Shown piece by piece: positions 53,241-63,930 of a DNA stretch of 64,000 nt (positions are counted from its first letter, which is position 1; each line of letters opens with the position of its first letter). Both the position numbers and the translations under genes were made by a program. Under the pieces are notes generated by a model, which saw nothing but the letters and a program-made list of their open reading frames with translations, was not told the origin of the DNA and did no database searches. Origin of the DNA: Agelas oroides (lineage: Eukaryota > Porifera > Demospongiae > Agelasida > Agelasidae); assembly GCA_949130485.1 (NCBI GenBank), contig OX422205.1, positions 3,640,415-3,704,414 of the forward strand, in the 5' to 3' direction.

Positions 53241-54790
53241 AAACTGTAACTTTTTTCAGACTCTGTCACTCACTGTTGCATGTTTATAACCTCTGATTCA
53301 TTATGTCGTGTAATTTATGCAAATACATTAACTTTTGTGATGATTACTTATTCAGGTGACAAAGAGTTTATTGGTTTTCCTAGGCTGTGAGAAGGGCCCG
53401 GTATGCATTTGAACTTCATTTATTTCATATGTTGGATTGTCCGGGCATGACTGGTACTTGTCAGACCAAACTTAATGATGTTCTGACATTACGTCAGAGC
53501 AACTTCGAGATGTTATCGTGAGCACTGTGTAGAGGTTTAACAAATGCTGGGGGAGATCTTGATATTTGGCTCAAAGCTCTAAGAAGCACTGTGGACAGGC
53601 TGAAGTAAATGTCACTATTTAGCCCCCCACATACATTCTCATTTGACTAGTCAGACCTGATCATGCAAGACTGCAGCTTGACCGTTCCTCTGTGTGAGCC
53701 TGAATTTATCATAGATAGTATGAGTAGCAGTCAACTGTCTAGGCTTTACAAGCAAAGGCCCTCCCCTCCGTTCACTCTTGTGATACACACATAGGAACAC
53801 TTGACCAAGGGCGCATCGAGCCACCAAAGGCAGCGAGAGGGCACGCAACGTACACAGATGGCAAAATGCTGAGTGTTACTAATTATATAACTTTCAAATG
53901 TATTCCGGTATGTCCATTGCATAATTATCATATTACGTTTTTTGCTAGATCCCATTCGTCTTTGACAAAGAATTAGCGTGCGAGCTGAAAATCGAGGATT
54001 TCTCAGATACAGCAGGTGCCATAGACAATGATAGGGGTGGCATACGTTGAGCTGCTGTTGAGCGGTGAATGTTTAAGCTGCATCTGACGATATTTGTGCT
54101 GAATCTCTCAGCAGTTGGTGAGTTACACTGACTGGAAGAGACCGTCTTCCTTTGCTTGGATGGCATTTCGTAAGTACTACCAATATCATTGTCTTTCTAG
54201 GAAAGTTTTCCATTGAACATCAGAAATCTTACTGCACACGATTTTTCACATGCTTAACCAGAAACGTTATTTAAATTTCTTAGTAACACCCAGCACTATG
54301 CTGTCTATACATAGACTATGTAAAAGTTGAATTTCCTCTCACTTCCTTCGGTGGCTCATGCGCCCTTGACTTGACTGAATGGTAGGACATGAAGAATCAT
54401 ACCTTTCATGGTTCAGGCACTTATTAGTCCCAGTGTGCCTGTAGGGAAACTAAAACTATAAGATCTCCCATAAGGCTTGCCCCATGTTTGTCAGGCCTCT
54501 ACAACTCCAGACCATAGATAGTAGAGTAGAAGGATATGGATTAGAAACACAATGATTTCGCATTCCATTCGCATTACGCATATTTCACTTTAGAATAGAC
54601 GAGTGAGGCTACCAGAATCGACGAAAATCACTTCTACAAGCTGTTCCTCGACCCAGGAGGTCTCACAAGACTTGAATTAAGCCGGTGTAGTAGCAGTAAA
54701 TTACATCTAAATGGAACTCAACCAACTCTTTGCCTGTTATTATGGCTTTCAGAGTAGCTTGTCGGCATTCAAAAGCTACTATTGAAAGCT
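53241..54790. other. Spacer without recognised genes
   Basis: A minus-strand 73-codon frame at 53945-54166 is serine- and lysine-rich but matches nothing I know. Nothing else was recognised. Confidence 0.45.
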
Positions 54791-54805
54791 ACTGCTCCGC
54801 CCCCT

Positions 54806-55150
54806 ACTAGGTCCACTGCTCTTTGCCAATGCCACAGTGCAACACAGTGAGCCCAGTACAATTATATTCTCTGATATGAAACCTTGGAAAGCTACCGTCA
54901 CTGACGTGTAGTCCCACAAACACTTTCACCATGTACAGTGTACAAAGCTGGATTTCTCCTGTCATATCACCCATTATTTTTTGCCAATGCCACGCCACAT
55001 TGCAATACAACAGCTCCACTGCAAATTATATTTCTGAAATGGAACTTTGAGAAGCTATTGTTAGTGACTTGTGGTCCCACAAAGGCTTGTTTTGCCGTTT
55101 TACACAAAAAAAAGGTTGGATTTCTCCTGTCTTACAATGCTTATGGTGAC
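54806..55150. repeat. Diverged tandem duplication of about 175 bp
   Basis: Blocks 54818-54965 and 54978-55130 share ordered words: TTTGCCAATGCCAC, TATATT.TCTGA.ATG.AAC, GTAGTCCCACAAA or GTGGTCCCACAAA, and GGATTTCTCCTGTC. The repeat is old, roughly 25-30% diverged by eye. Confidence 0.6.
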
Positions 55151-55506
55151 TTGTTTTTAGCTTTGTACAATCTAACAATGTATGACAAGTCCCACTAGCT
55201 GGCTCTGAGGTTGCGGCTACAGTCCCGCAAAGGTACCGCATTCCTGTGATTTTCAATGTGTAATGCGTAACACGGATAAGATCAAAGGGCATGCCGCGTT
55301 CAGTGACACTAACGGCAGATTGATCACCTGAGTTATGTGCGTTTCCAATCCACATCCTTCTCTACTATCTATGTTCAGACATAGATAGCAGTAGCTCATA
55401 TTATCTCCCTGAATGGCAATTACACGATGTGTTGGCAAAGCTTAAGCTTTACACGTCATTGTTGCCAGGGTGCCAGACTCTGTTAACGATCAACATGTAT
55501 GCACAT

Positions 55507-56209
55507 TAGTGCTGTGAACCTTGTCCTCTTTATCATAACCAGTTATTGGAATTCTCATAATTGGATATTGACCGGTTAATTGGCTGCATGTGAGCCTTGA
55601 CAGCTAAATACTGCTTGTCGTTGTAGCTCATAATTAATGGTCAGCCACCTCCATCAGGTGGAGAAATCCCACACTGTCAACAATGCTCACTGGCCTCAAG
55701 TCGCGGACGACGAAGTCGACAACGGCACTAGTCTCTTCTTGCACTCTTGCCAAACTCAAGGACAACTTCTCCACAGTACAACTTGGCTTATAACCCTAGC
55801 TGGCTTTGAACATCCGCGCAGCTTCTCAAATCATCACCGTACAGATTTCTGTATTTGGGGCGATGGTGGGAACGCAGGTGGTTTTTGAGATTAGTCGTTC
55901 CTCCTGAGTTAGCGAACTCAACTCGACACAACTTACACATAACTCTTTTTCCAACTGCTATCCAGAATACTTTTATACGGGGGCTTTGCTAGCTGATGGC
56001 GCAACAAATCTTCCCCGCGCTCTGCCATACTAAGGAGAGACTGCACATAGCCAGAGCGCAACTGAGACTAGAGACTAATTACCTACACGTGCAGCACCTC
56101 ATGCGCATGGGCAGTTGTGCTGGCAATAGCCGGTTACTAAAACAATAACTAACCAACAATGTAAATAACTGGTCAATAACCGACTATTCAATACTGGTTC
56201 ACAACACTA
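55507..56209. mobile_element. hAT DNA transposon, defective, with 8-bp target duplication
   Basis: The ends TAGTGCTGTGAACC and GGTTCACAACACTA form 14-bp inverted repeats with one mismatch. The 8-mer ATGCACAT is exact at 55499-55506 and 56210-56217. The interior (703 bp) holds minus-strand transposase pieces. An inner inverted pair around AACCAGTTATTG and CAATAACC words extends the terminal similarity. Confidence 0.92.
55637..55955 (-). pseudogene. hAT transposase remnant (BED finger and catalytic-domain start)
   Basis: On the minus strand, about 55840-55935 reads KRVMCKLCRVEFANSGGTTN followed by LKNHLRSHHRPKY, a BED finger with its CxxC and HxxxHH residues. After a frame change, about 55645-55715 gives VVDFVVRDLRPVSIVDSVGF, the start of the hAT catalytic region. 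The remaining catalytic and dimerisation parts are deleted. It is enclosed by the hAT ends. Confidence 0.8.
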
Positions 56210-56217
56210 ATGCACAT

Positions 56218-57597
56218 CACCACTTGAATACCTCCTAAGCTTTTATTCACTTACTTATGAGGAAAATCACTATGGTTTACTCACCGCTAAGGTTTCAAAC
56301 ATATATCACTCTGCCCTCAGTGTGGTTGCTGTGATGACTCAAGTGCTCTACTGGCTCTGTCGGCCTCTTTGGAAAATGGTAAAAGATTGGAGTAACATTG
56401 AAGATGGCAGTTGGTTAGCCAGATCTCCATCACTAGCATTCGGTATGCACCCGATAAGTAGAGAGTATCAGGTGATCAGTGGGCACGGTCAGCTGTGAGG
56501 CGATATTTGTGATCAACAAACTTCAAGCACCGGAGTCCTGGGAGGCTAGGGCTGTCTGTTGGGCTTTCAGACCTCAGTGACAATCGCATAAGCCAGTACT
56601 TCAAGCTTCTGACAGTTTGTGTGTTACGTGAGATATAGCAGACACCACTGCACTTTGAAGTAGCCCGTCTCTTAGGCATCTTCGCTCTGCAAAACACCCC
56701 AGTACTGCTTGGCTAATCAAGTACGACCATAAATAATTGGGGCGAGCGCAGCGAGCCCCACACTTGTGGTGATAACGGAAAATTGTCTATATGTATGTTT
56801 GGTACGTGCGTATTCTGTATATACACATCCTGCCCTGTTTGTGCGCGATGCAATATTTCCACATTGCATGTTGACCACTGGACTGTTGTAAGAGAGAAGG
56901 CTAGCAGGGCAGAAAGGCTGAACAGTGAGAACCAACGTAACAGGGACTTGAAAACGATTAGGAAAGGGAGGCTCGACTAGCAAGACGGAGACTGATTATA
57001 AACGTGCTGCGTGACACTGCCGCCAACGGGGAGTGCTCAGTGTATTAAAGACAGAGCGATTAGCTTGTGAGGACCCGAACCAGAGAGGTCTGCGTGACTG
57101 GACCAAATAATTATCCTTCGTGAGCAACAGCTACAGAAGAGCTTCTTAAACCCCTTACCACAACTCCAGTAACTGTGCTGTGAAATGGGCTGACAATATA
57201 GTCTACACCACCCTGACTCCATGCCCCAAAGCTGAGAGAATCCTGATTCCACAGCTGTATGTCAATGTCAATGACCATTCAGCCAGAAGGCTGCTCTTCC
57301 ATGGCCATATGTGCTCTGGAAATATCCATGCACTACAGACCGTGACTTGAGGAGAGGTGCCAAGATGTGAACAAGTTTGAGACACAGGAAAGCAATAGAA
57401 TGTATTTGTTTGTACCAAGATATTCAACCTTCACGCTTAACTTGCAACTATTCAAGCCGCTTCCAAATGTTTTGAGACCTTGTTGTCTGCAGCAGTAGCT
57501 ATCATTCCACAGTAATGACACAGAGTGTGTACAACGAACCCAAGATTAGCAAATACCCAAGTTATATCGCTCCACAAACACTGGCATACATTTGATA
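56218..57597. other. Spacer with one GGGGCGAGC repeat edge
   Basis: At 56740-56765, GGGGCGAGCGCAGCGAGCCCC repeats the edge motif of the 9155-9797 element. No gene was recognised. Confidence 0.5.
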
Positions 57598-57740
57598 TCC
57601 TACGCCGCCTCTTCCCCAGGCGTTCTCCACCTATCCTACGTCGCCTCTCCCCCAGGCGTTCTCCACCTATCCTACGTCGCCTCTTCCCCAGCCGTTCTCC
57701 ACCTATCCTACATAGCCTCTTCCCCAGGTGTTCTCCACCT
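57598..57740. repeat. 36-bp tandem repeat, about four copies
   Basis: The unit contains ATCCTACGTCGCCTCTTCCC and CAGGCGTTCTCCACCT and abuts an AAGGCCTGGGAATGAGACTA foldback arm at 57760-57795. Confidence 0.9.
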
Positions 57741-58234
57741 GTAGTTTTACAGGCTATACAGTTGGAGGTGGGGAAGGCCTGGGAATGAGACTATTGTCAC
57801 ACAAGTGGGAAAGGTAGTGTATGTGGAACGAGCACGACTAAATTGCTCACTGATTGCTGGTGTGTGTCTTCACTGTTTTGGCTTGGTAAAACTCTCTGTC
57901 CTCCCGACTGTCTTGTGAATAGCGATATAAAAGCGCCTTCGTGTGCTGCTACCTTTCGACTCGGAATAGTCGTGCTACAGTGCGTGCGTGCGTGCGAGCA
58001 AAGTTTTTTGTGGTTTACATGACGCCCACGTTCACATAATTTGCCCTGTCCGTGACGTCACTCACGTGAGGAAATGTACCAGGCCCTCTCCCGCTTAACC
58101 GTACTGCAAGCGACGGGAAGCTGGGCGCGGGCCTGGGAACGAGGCTACTAATGCACCATACAACTCCCTCACGCTCACCCCACAATGCACTGCATTCCCC
58201 TAGTATATAACCTTCGGACTATGGTATGACTGAT
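57741..58234. other. Spacer with foldback-family fragments
   Basis: An arm GGCCTGGGAACGAGGCTA at 58130-58148 and the repeat end CTCACCCCACAATGCACTGC with CCCCTAGTATATAA at 58165-58208. No gene was recognised. Confidence 0.5.
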
Positions 58235-59324
58235 TAGCCTCGTTCCCAGGCTCTCCCCTCGCCCCAACGAAAAATAAAAACGGAGAGGGAGAGCCTGGTA
58301 CCAATTTGCACGTGATATCGCGGCACGACGACATCACAGCAATAATTACAAAAGTGGTGACGCAATTATGCAGCCATGTGATTGGTTGATTCAAACAGCT
58401 ACGCTATTTCTACTGAAACAAGTGAGCTGTGACTGCGTCGGTGAGACTTCGGCACGACTCAAACAGCAGTGACGGCGGAGAAGTACCCAGTACATAGGTA
58501 GGACTTTGCCTATTTACTATTACCGTAGTCTCGCGAAAAAGGGCCCATGGGCGGAACACCTTACAAGTCTGCCAAAGAGGGGGGTGGGCGCTCTTTCGGG
58601 TGTTTCCACATTTAACCACGAAAGAGCGCCCATGTCTTGTTTACAGCGACTCGATGCCCTCGAAGCAAATAATTGGACAAACAGTAACGTACAACAGAAC
58701 CACCAGTGGCTTCGAAGTCGAGTCCTAACGGCACACAACACTCTGAATCGGCACCACGTCACCATGAGCATGGTGTAGCTCGCAGTGCACACCACGTTAG
58801 CTACGTCCGTCTATGCAAAGATGCCTGTAGCAACTTCAGTGAAGTACTACACAAAGTTTCTTACCTCAGATACGCATACTGTGCTTCTCAAACTCCACGC
58901 GAAGCTCGCTCCAGGGTGGGCGCTCATTCGAGTAAACTTTGACCCTGTACAGGAAATTGGGCAAAAAGTAGGGGGTGGGCGCTCTTTCGTAAGTGGGCCC
59001 TTTTTCGCGAGACTACGGTACCATGTTTCGCTTTGAAAAAAATTGCTACAAGGCTATGAAGAAAGACTTTAGTTGGCTAGTGCTACACTCTGGCGTACAA
59101 AAGAAAATCACAACCACATTTTAAAGCTCCAACATAGCTACACAACAATAAATGAGTTGTAGTAACAAACTCCTGAGCTGAGAGTACTTCATGGTCTTCA
59201 CGTGAGTGACATTTCAGGTTATTTAATAGTTAGTGCCGCAATATCACGTGCAAATCGGTACCAGACTCTCCCCCTCCGTTTTTATTCTTCGTTGGGGCGA
59301 GGGGAGAGCCTGGGAACGAGGCTA
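58235..59324. mobile_element. 1.09-kb foldback element with perfect 9-bp target duplication
   Basis: Arms of about 70 bp (TAGCCTCGTTCCCAGGCTCT and onward; the right arm is the complement). ATGACTGAT is exact at 58226-58234 and 59325-59333. Related to 5061-5284 and 33645-34044. Most of the extra length comes from a nested element at 58521-59020. No transposase. Confidence 0.93.
58521..59020. mobile_element. Nested TA-flanked MITE, 500 bp
   Basis: The ends CCGTAGTCTCGCGAAAAAGG and the complement are perfect over about 24 bp, with TA at each border. It lies wholly inside the 58235-59324 element. It has inner repeats of GGGGTGGGCGCTCTTTCG at about 58582 and 58970 and an inverted copy near 58620. 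Tc1/mariner/pogo-type by the TA and CCGTA ends. Confidence 0.88.
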
Positions 59325-59534
59325 ATGACTGATCCCTACTCTTCTCAGTGTAATCAGCACGGAATATTTTGAAGCTGTCGTATTCTCATTGCTAGGGAGC
59401 TTCAATGGAGCCCTAGAAGCTTGCGGTGTCTTGGCTTTTCATTCTGCAGTTAAGAGTCAGCAATATCAGGCTCTTTTTAGCCACAGAACCTACGAGAACT
59501 ACACAGCTACCAATACTAGAAAGATGCTGAATCA

Positions 59535-60065
59535 TTCTGGGGCGAGCCTGAGCGAGTAGCAGATTGCATTCGGGATGCCCACATACTGGACATGAGCTAT
59601 TTGTCCAGCCGGACTACTATGGCTACACTGGCATGGGCTAAGCTTCACAGTCAAACCATGAGCTAGCAGGGGGATCCCTGCTATGTATGAACGGTCATGC
59701 CAAGCACGTACCTGAAGCCAGTGTACATTCCGTTGCCTGTCACTCGAGCCTGCCTTGTCACGCGAATTGTCAGACTCATCATAGTTCAGAAAGTCGCCAT
59801 GCGTGCTGCCAACGCATTCAACTTGAATCGTCTTCGCTCTCGCTCTCTTTCACGCCGACCCTGCAGTCTGGCAGTAGCCCTTCACACTCATTCTCACGGC
59901 TTAGCTGAAGTACGTCGGCATGGACATCGTGAAAATATAAAAATTTTGAATGCGCTCACTTGAAATTTACGGTAGGTGGTTGGTCCAAACAAGCATAGAT
60001 AGCTATAAAGATACACACGTGTGCTCAATGCAGTCACGCTAGTGTGGGGCTCGTCCCAATCAAAT
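59535..60065. mobile_element. Second copy of the GGGGCGAGCCTGAGCGAG repeat
   Basis: It begins GGGGCGAGCCTGAGCGAG at 59546. It shares a roughly 90-bp core with the copy at 9155-9797 (ATGCGTGC...CTTGAATCGTCTTCGCTC...CTGGCAGTAGCCCTTCAC). It ends near the inverted GCTAGTGTGGGGCTCGTCCC at 60030-60052. Confidence 0.6.
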
Positions 60066-60186
60066 TTCCAATTAGCATTATTATGTCATAGTGTTGCTTA
60101 GAGATGCTTGGCAACCATGATGTAGAACGTGCCTACTGGCGGGCTTTTAAAAAAGGGTGTTTGAACTACAAACTTAGCTAACGCAG

Positions 60187-60979
60187 GGGAGATGATTTTC
60201 GTGTTGAGTTCTCATGGCTTGGTGAAGTGAGAAGTCTCATTCCCAAAGATGTGAATATCATGGCCCTGACAGCGACAGTCACCAGATCTCTGAGAAAAGC
60301 TGTTTGCAAAACACTGGGAATGGACAATCCAGTCATAGTGACCGTTTCACCAGATAAAACCAACATGGTTTTTTCAGTGGTACGCTTTGAGTCACTACGA
60401 TGGAAAAACTAAAATGTGAACGCATGAATATGGAGTGAACTCTTATCTTCTGCAAATCCCAAGAAACCTGTGCTCAGCTGTATTTAATGTTTAAATCTTT
60501 CCTTCGTGAAGAGTTCACCCAACCGAAAGGCTATCCAGATCTCCCACAGTTTCGCCTAGTCGACATGTTTATGAGTGGCACACACCCATCTGTTAAAGAA
60601 AGTATTACTTCCTTGATCCAGTCACCTACAAGCAACCTTCGAGTTCTTATTTGTACAGTGGCATTTGGAATGGGTGACCTGATGTTAGAGCGATACTTCA
60701 CTGTGGTCCTCCAGCGGACATCGAAATGTATATTCAAGAAGTAGGGCGTGGAGGGAGAGACGGAAAAATAATCCATGTCACTTTATTCTATAGTCGTAGC
60801 TAAGTTAAAGAGATTCGTTAGTGGTGATAAGATAAAATACTGCGAGCAAACCACCTGCTGCAAAAGAGATCAACTTTTCAATGATTTTGATCTTTATGTA
60901 CATGCACCCTTGTAATGTTGGCTGCAAATGTTGTGATATTTGTATGCGTAAATGTGAAAGTGATAAATGTGCTAATTAA
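60187..60979 (+). pseudogene. RecQ-type DNA helicase fragment (C-terminal half)
   Basis: It starts behind an acceptor (ACGCAG) with GDDFRVEFSWLGEVRSLIP, VNIMALTATVT (motif III) and KTNMVFSVV. After a gap it gives MFKSFLREEFT, LVDMFMSGTHPSVKESI, RVLICTVAFGMG (motif V) and, after a frame change, VGRGGRDGK (motif VI), then KIKYCEQTTCC and a further-shifted CKCCDICMRKC, the RecQ zinc-binding cysteines. Three or so frame changes make it a pseudogene. The N-terminal half with the ATP-binding loop is absent, replaced by the repeat at 59535-60065. Confidence 0.78.
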
Positions 60980-61026
60980 AAACAAAAATGAGAAAATGTG
61001 TTCACTTAGCTAATCTACCTGCATGA

Positions 61027-61332
61027 TTAGAGAAGTCCAACAAGGAGTGCCCGCCATTTTTCCTTCATCCATGTTTTCATGACATCCTCTTTTATGGAAT
61101 CCATTAGGCTGGTCTTCAACTTAAACCGCTTGAGCTTTCTCCCCTTCATCGCAGTGAATGGTGTATTCACGACAAGCTCAGTTACAAGTTGCTGTAAATC
61201 CTTATCACTTGAAGCTGTCTTGTGATGGCTGGAACTTGTGCCAACATTGTGCTCATCATATGTTCTCAGCACTTGAGCAACAGTCCCAACACACTTGCCA
61301 AGACGAGTAATAGACAACTTTACTGTAAGCAA
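61027..61332 (-). pseudogene. Probable C-terminal exon of a DUF6589-like protein
   Basis: A 101-codon frame: RLGKCVGTVAQVLRTYDEHN, KTASSDKDLQQLVTELV, FTAMKGRKLKRFKLK, MKTWMKEKWRALL. The order helix - TVAQVL..YDEHN - H..AS..KD...LV.EL - F..M.GR - W matches the end of the large DUF6589-type proteins that are multi-copy in sponges and cnidarians, as I recall them. Its N-terminal partner exons lie upstream on the same strand at 62.36-63.73 kb. Confidence 0.5.
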
Positions 61333-61598
61333 AAGAATGTTGATGAAATGTAATTGCTATGTGACTTCACATCCGCAGTACACTCCTTGCCCGACTTGGA
61401 GTACTTTTCCATTGAAGTCAGTACTTAACATTGGTGAGTTCGAAATTCGCGTGCTGGCTAGCTGTACCGTATTTTCTAATAAAACGATTGCAGATCAGTT
61501 AAGCACACGTGTCTAACTCTTTTCGTGAAAGAACGAAGGTGTGATGGCAATGATGAACGACACACTAGTCTGGCGATCAGATCGCATGTCATGCGGCT

Positions 61599-61991
61599 TC
61601 ACGGTTTTGTCCACGTTGTCTCCGCAATCTTAAAACCAACCCAGTTGTTCAGTTGATCAGAAGATGAGAGTACATCTACATCACCATCGAAGATAATGTG
61701 TCGTTCATCATCGCCACCAATTGTCACACCTGAACTGGAGTCGGCATGTAGAGCTGAGACTTCTATTGCAGAAATACTGAGAGGTGAAAAGCAAGGTGCA
61801 GCGACACTCTCTTCACTCCAAGTAGAGACAACACAATCAGAATCGTCTCCAACAGGTTTCGTGGGGGTAGAAGTCATGGGCCCAAGATGGTCCGGGCTGT
61901 GCTGAATGCTGGGTATACTGGTGGAAGCTGAAGATGGAAATGAGATATCTTCAAGTGATAGTGATCGACTCTGACATTTCATGATGTTCAA
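61599..61991 (-). CDS. Uncharacterised acidic serine-rich frame
   Basis: A 130-codon frame, LEDISFPSSASTSIPSIQHS through DDERHIIFDGDVDVLSSS to NNWVGFKIAET. Low complexity and acidic. It lies between N- and C-terminal DUF6589-like pieces on the same strand, so it may be an internal exon. No domain is recognised, and the large conserved middle of that family is not visible. Confidence 0.35.
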   Translation of the reverse strand: MNIMKCQSRSLSLEDISFPSSASTSIPSIQHSPDHLGPMTSTPTKPVGDDSDCVVSTWSEESVAAPCFSPLSISAIEVSALHADSSSGVTIGGDDERHIIFDGDVDVLSSSDQLNNWVGFKIAETTWTKP

Positions 61992-62360
61992 GTGCAGTGC
62001 ATCTCCTCCTCTACCAGTTAAGGTCTGTAGTCAAAGTAATAATGCATACATACATAAATCCCATGGCCTTCAGTGGTCTGATGATGTGTGACGTGTATCA
62101 ATCTAATCAAGACAGTTCAAGACCTGCACAGGCAATGCTGTCCGCTGAAGAAGGCATGATTGCCATTCTTTCACCCTTGAATCAAAGCCCATCCCTAAGT
62201 GCTGAATTTCACGAAAGGTACTCTGGTGAGATGCACACATGAGCAACTTGTTGAGCCTTTCATACACCTATTGTGAAAGGAAACACATAATTGTCAACTT
62301 TAGCGAAAAATAAATTAACGTCTACCCCACAGTTAACACACCTGCTTCGAAGAGTGTCCT

Positions 62361-62805
62361 TCATACAAAGACAACTCGCTGGAGAAGAGACATTGATGGC
62401 CGATTGTGCCCGCACAGAATGGCTGCACAAACAGATATGGCGGCGCTTGCATCAGGAATGGGCTTGTTGATGGTTTTTCTATGTTTCTGTCTCTTTCCCT
62501 TCCTTGGGTGTTTGTGTGCACTTGTGCACATTTGCAGGATGCTCAGCAGTGTGGGAGTACATGCCTCCATTTCAGCCACTACTCCCTCACAACTGAAAGA
62601 GTGTATGCTGTGGTTTTGTAGCACCGAGCTGAACGTATTGGAGCACATCATGCTAATCTCATCCTGAACAATCCTTCCAATTCTTGCTGCCATATGCTTC
62701 CGCAGCTGCAGATCCTTGAAGAATTGGTCTACAATCGAAATCTTGCTACCCCTGGCCACAAGCTTGCCAACCTTTTTGCGGCTGGGTGTGAGAAGGTAGG
62801 ACTTT
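62361..62805 (-). CDS. DUF6589-like protein, middle N-terminal exon
   Basis: It reads KVGKLVARGSKISIVDQFFK, HMAARIGRIVQDEISMM, FSCEGVVAEMEACTPTLLSI and AAISVCAAILCGHNRPSMSL. The pattern of a basic GK..ARGS start, a VKR.GR-like helix, E.EA..PTLLS.LQ.CT, and C.A.LL.....MSL.Q..V is what I recall from multi-copy DUF6589-type proteins. It ends where the family normally continues (VSLIL..G), with a plausible exon end near 62350. Confidence 0.5.
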
Positions 62806-62904
62806 GTACGGTCAGCATACCATTATAGGCTGTACTACATCCCTGATGGCTGTATGAAATTGAATAGTAGATACTCCACTAAAACTTACAGAAATTCCTG
62901 GAGA

Positions 62905-63160
62905 TCTTCCTGGTTAAAGTGGTTCTGCCGGGGCATAACTCAGCTTTCTGCGAGGTTCTTTTCCACCTGTTGGGTTCAGATGTTGCAATGGAACAAGCTG
63001 TTCCCCAAGGCGGCAACGCTTAGCTGAAATAGCACTGTCATCTTCAGCCGGCCTCTTCCCGCTTGGCTCACCATCAGTAGGGTTCGCATCAATTGGAGTG
63101 CTGGGTATCGCACTCACAGGAGCCGTAATCACTGCATGTATGTTGCTCAGAAGAGGAGGG
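62905..63160 (-). CDS. DUF6589-like protein, proline/serine-rich exon
   Basis: It reads VITAPVSAIPSTPIDANPTD, SGKRPAEDDSAISAKRCRL and GGKEPRRKLSYA. This is the low-complexity linker with an S.KR...D....KR.RL nuclear-signal-like stretch that separates the zinc region from the next exon in this family. Boundaries are approximate. Confidence 0.4.
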
Positions 63161-63279
63161 AGTTCAAAGGGACCGAAACCCGTGGTCATGCGAGGACTGG
63201 AAAGGGTACTCCCTCGAACACCAGTATTTTTTATTTTTATTTTTTGAGCATATCTCCCAAAAACAGTAACTAACCGCCC

Positions 63280-63380
63280 CATCCATTTGAGCCATAAATG
63301 CCCCCACCCATTTAAGTCATAAATGCCACACCCATTTAAGTCATAAATGCCCCACCCATTTAAGCCATAAATGCCCCATC
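63280..63380. repeat. 25-bp tandem repeat, about four copies
   Basis: Units of CCCACCCATTTAAGTCATAAATG, in the intron between the first two DUF6589-like exons. Confidence 0.9.
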
Positions 63381-63469
63381 CCCATCTCCCCCTATGTTTT
63401 AACTTCACACTTTATGTATGTGTGAAATTTTGAACATCGATGTGCCAGCGGTGTTGGTGCTCCCCCACT

Positions 63470-63732
63470 CGACACACAACTTCTCTAATCCGCAGGTATC
63501 GTTCAAATATTGAGAAGCACTTTCTGGACATACATCCTGGCCTGTCAGACTGTCCCATCCCCACAACCGCTAAGAATTCTTTGGATAACGACACGCGTAG
63601 TTCAATCGCTTTCAGCTGCAAAATTTCCTTCCAAGCGGCAAGTACGTTACGTGCTGCTTCACTGTTCAGAACCCTCCGCTCATGGGCTACTGCCTCACCG
63701 CCACATGCCAAGCATCGAGCAGACATTCTCAC
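63470..63732 (-). CDS. DUF6589-like protein, N-terminal zinc-binding exon
   Basis: MRMSARCLACGGEAVAHERR then LNSEAARNVLAAWKEIL and, later, CMSRKCFSIFERYLR. The CxxC...CxxxC spacing with ERR.LNS suggests a treble-clef-like zinc module, as in this family's N-terminus. The exon end near 63470 is a guess at a GT donor. It would be the first coding exon, read right to left towards 62.9 kb. Confidence 0.5.
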
Positions 63733-63859
63733 TGTTCCATGATCGAATCACCTACAACTACTCCAAACAAGCCATGCAGCTGCGAACACCTTCAACTAAT
63801 CACGGACACTGTAAGCATTGACACGTGACTGATAACTGATTAAATTCCTTTGGGACAAA

Positions 63860-63930
63860 GTACTGTATGGCCGTGTGACCAGACCCCTTCTCGATTTTTC
63901 CGAAAGGGGTCTGGGCACGAGACTAAGTTG
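63860..63930. mobile_element. Short palindromic insertion CCAGACCCCTTCTCG
   Basis: CCAGACCCCTTCTCG...CGAAAGGGGTCTGG is a near-perfect hairpin. A diverged relative lies at 12800-12840 (CCAGACCG...AGGTGGGGTCTGG) in the formin. Confidence 0.55.
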
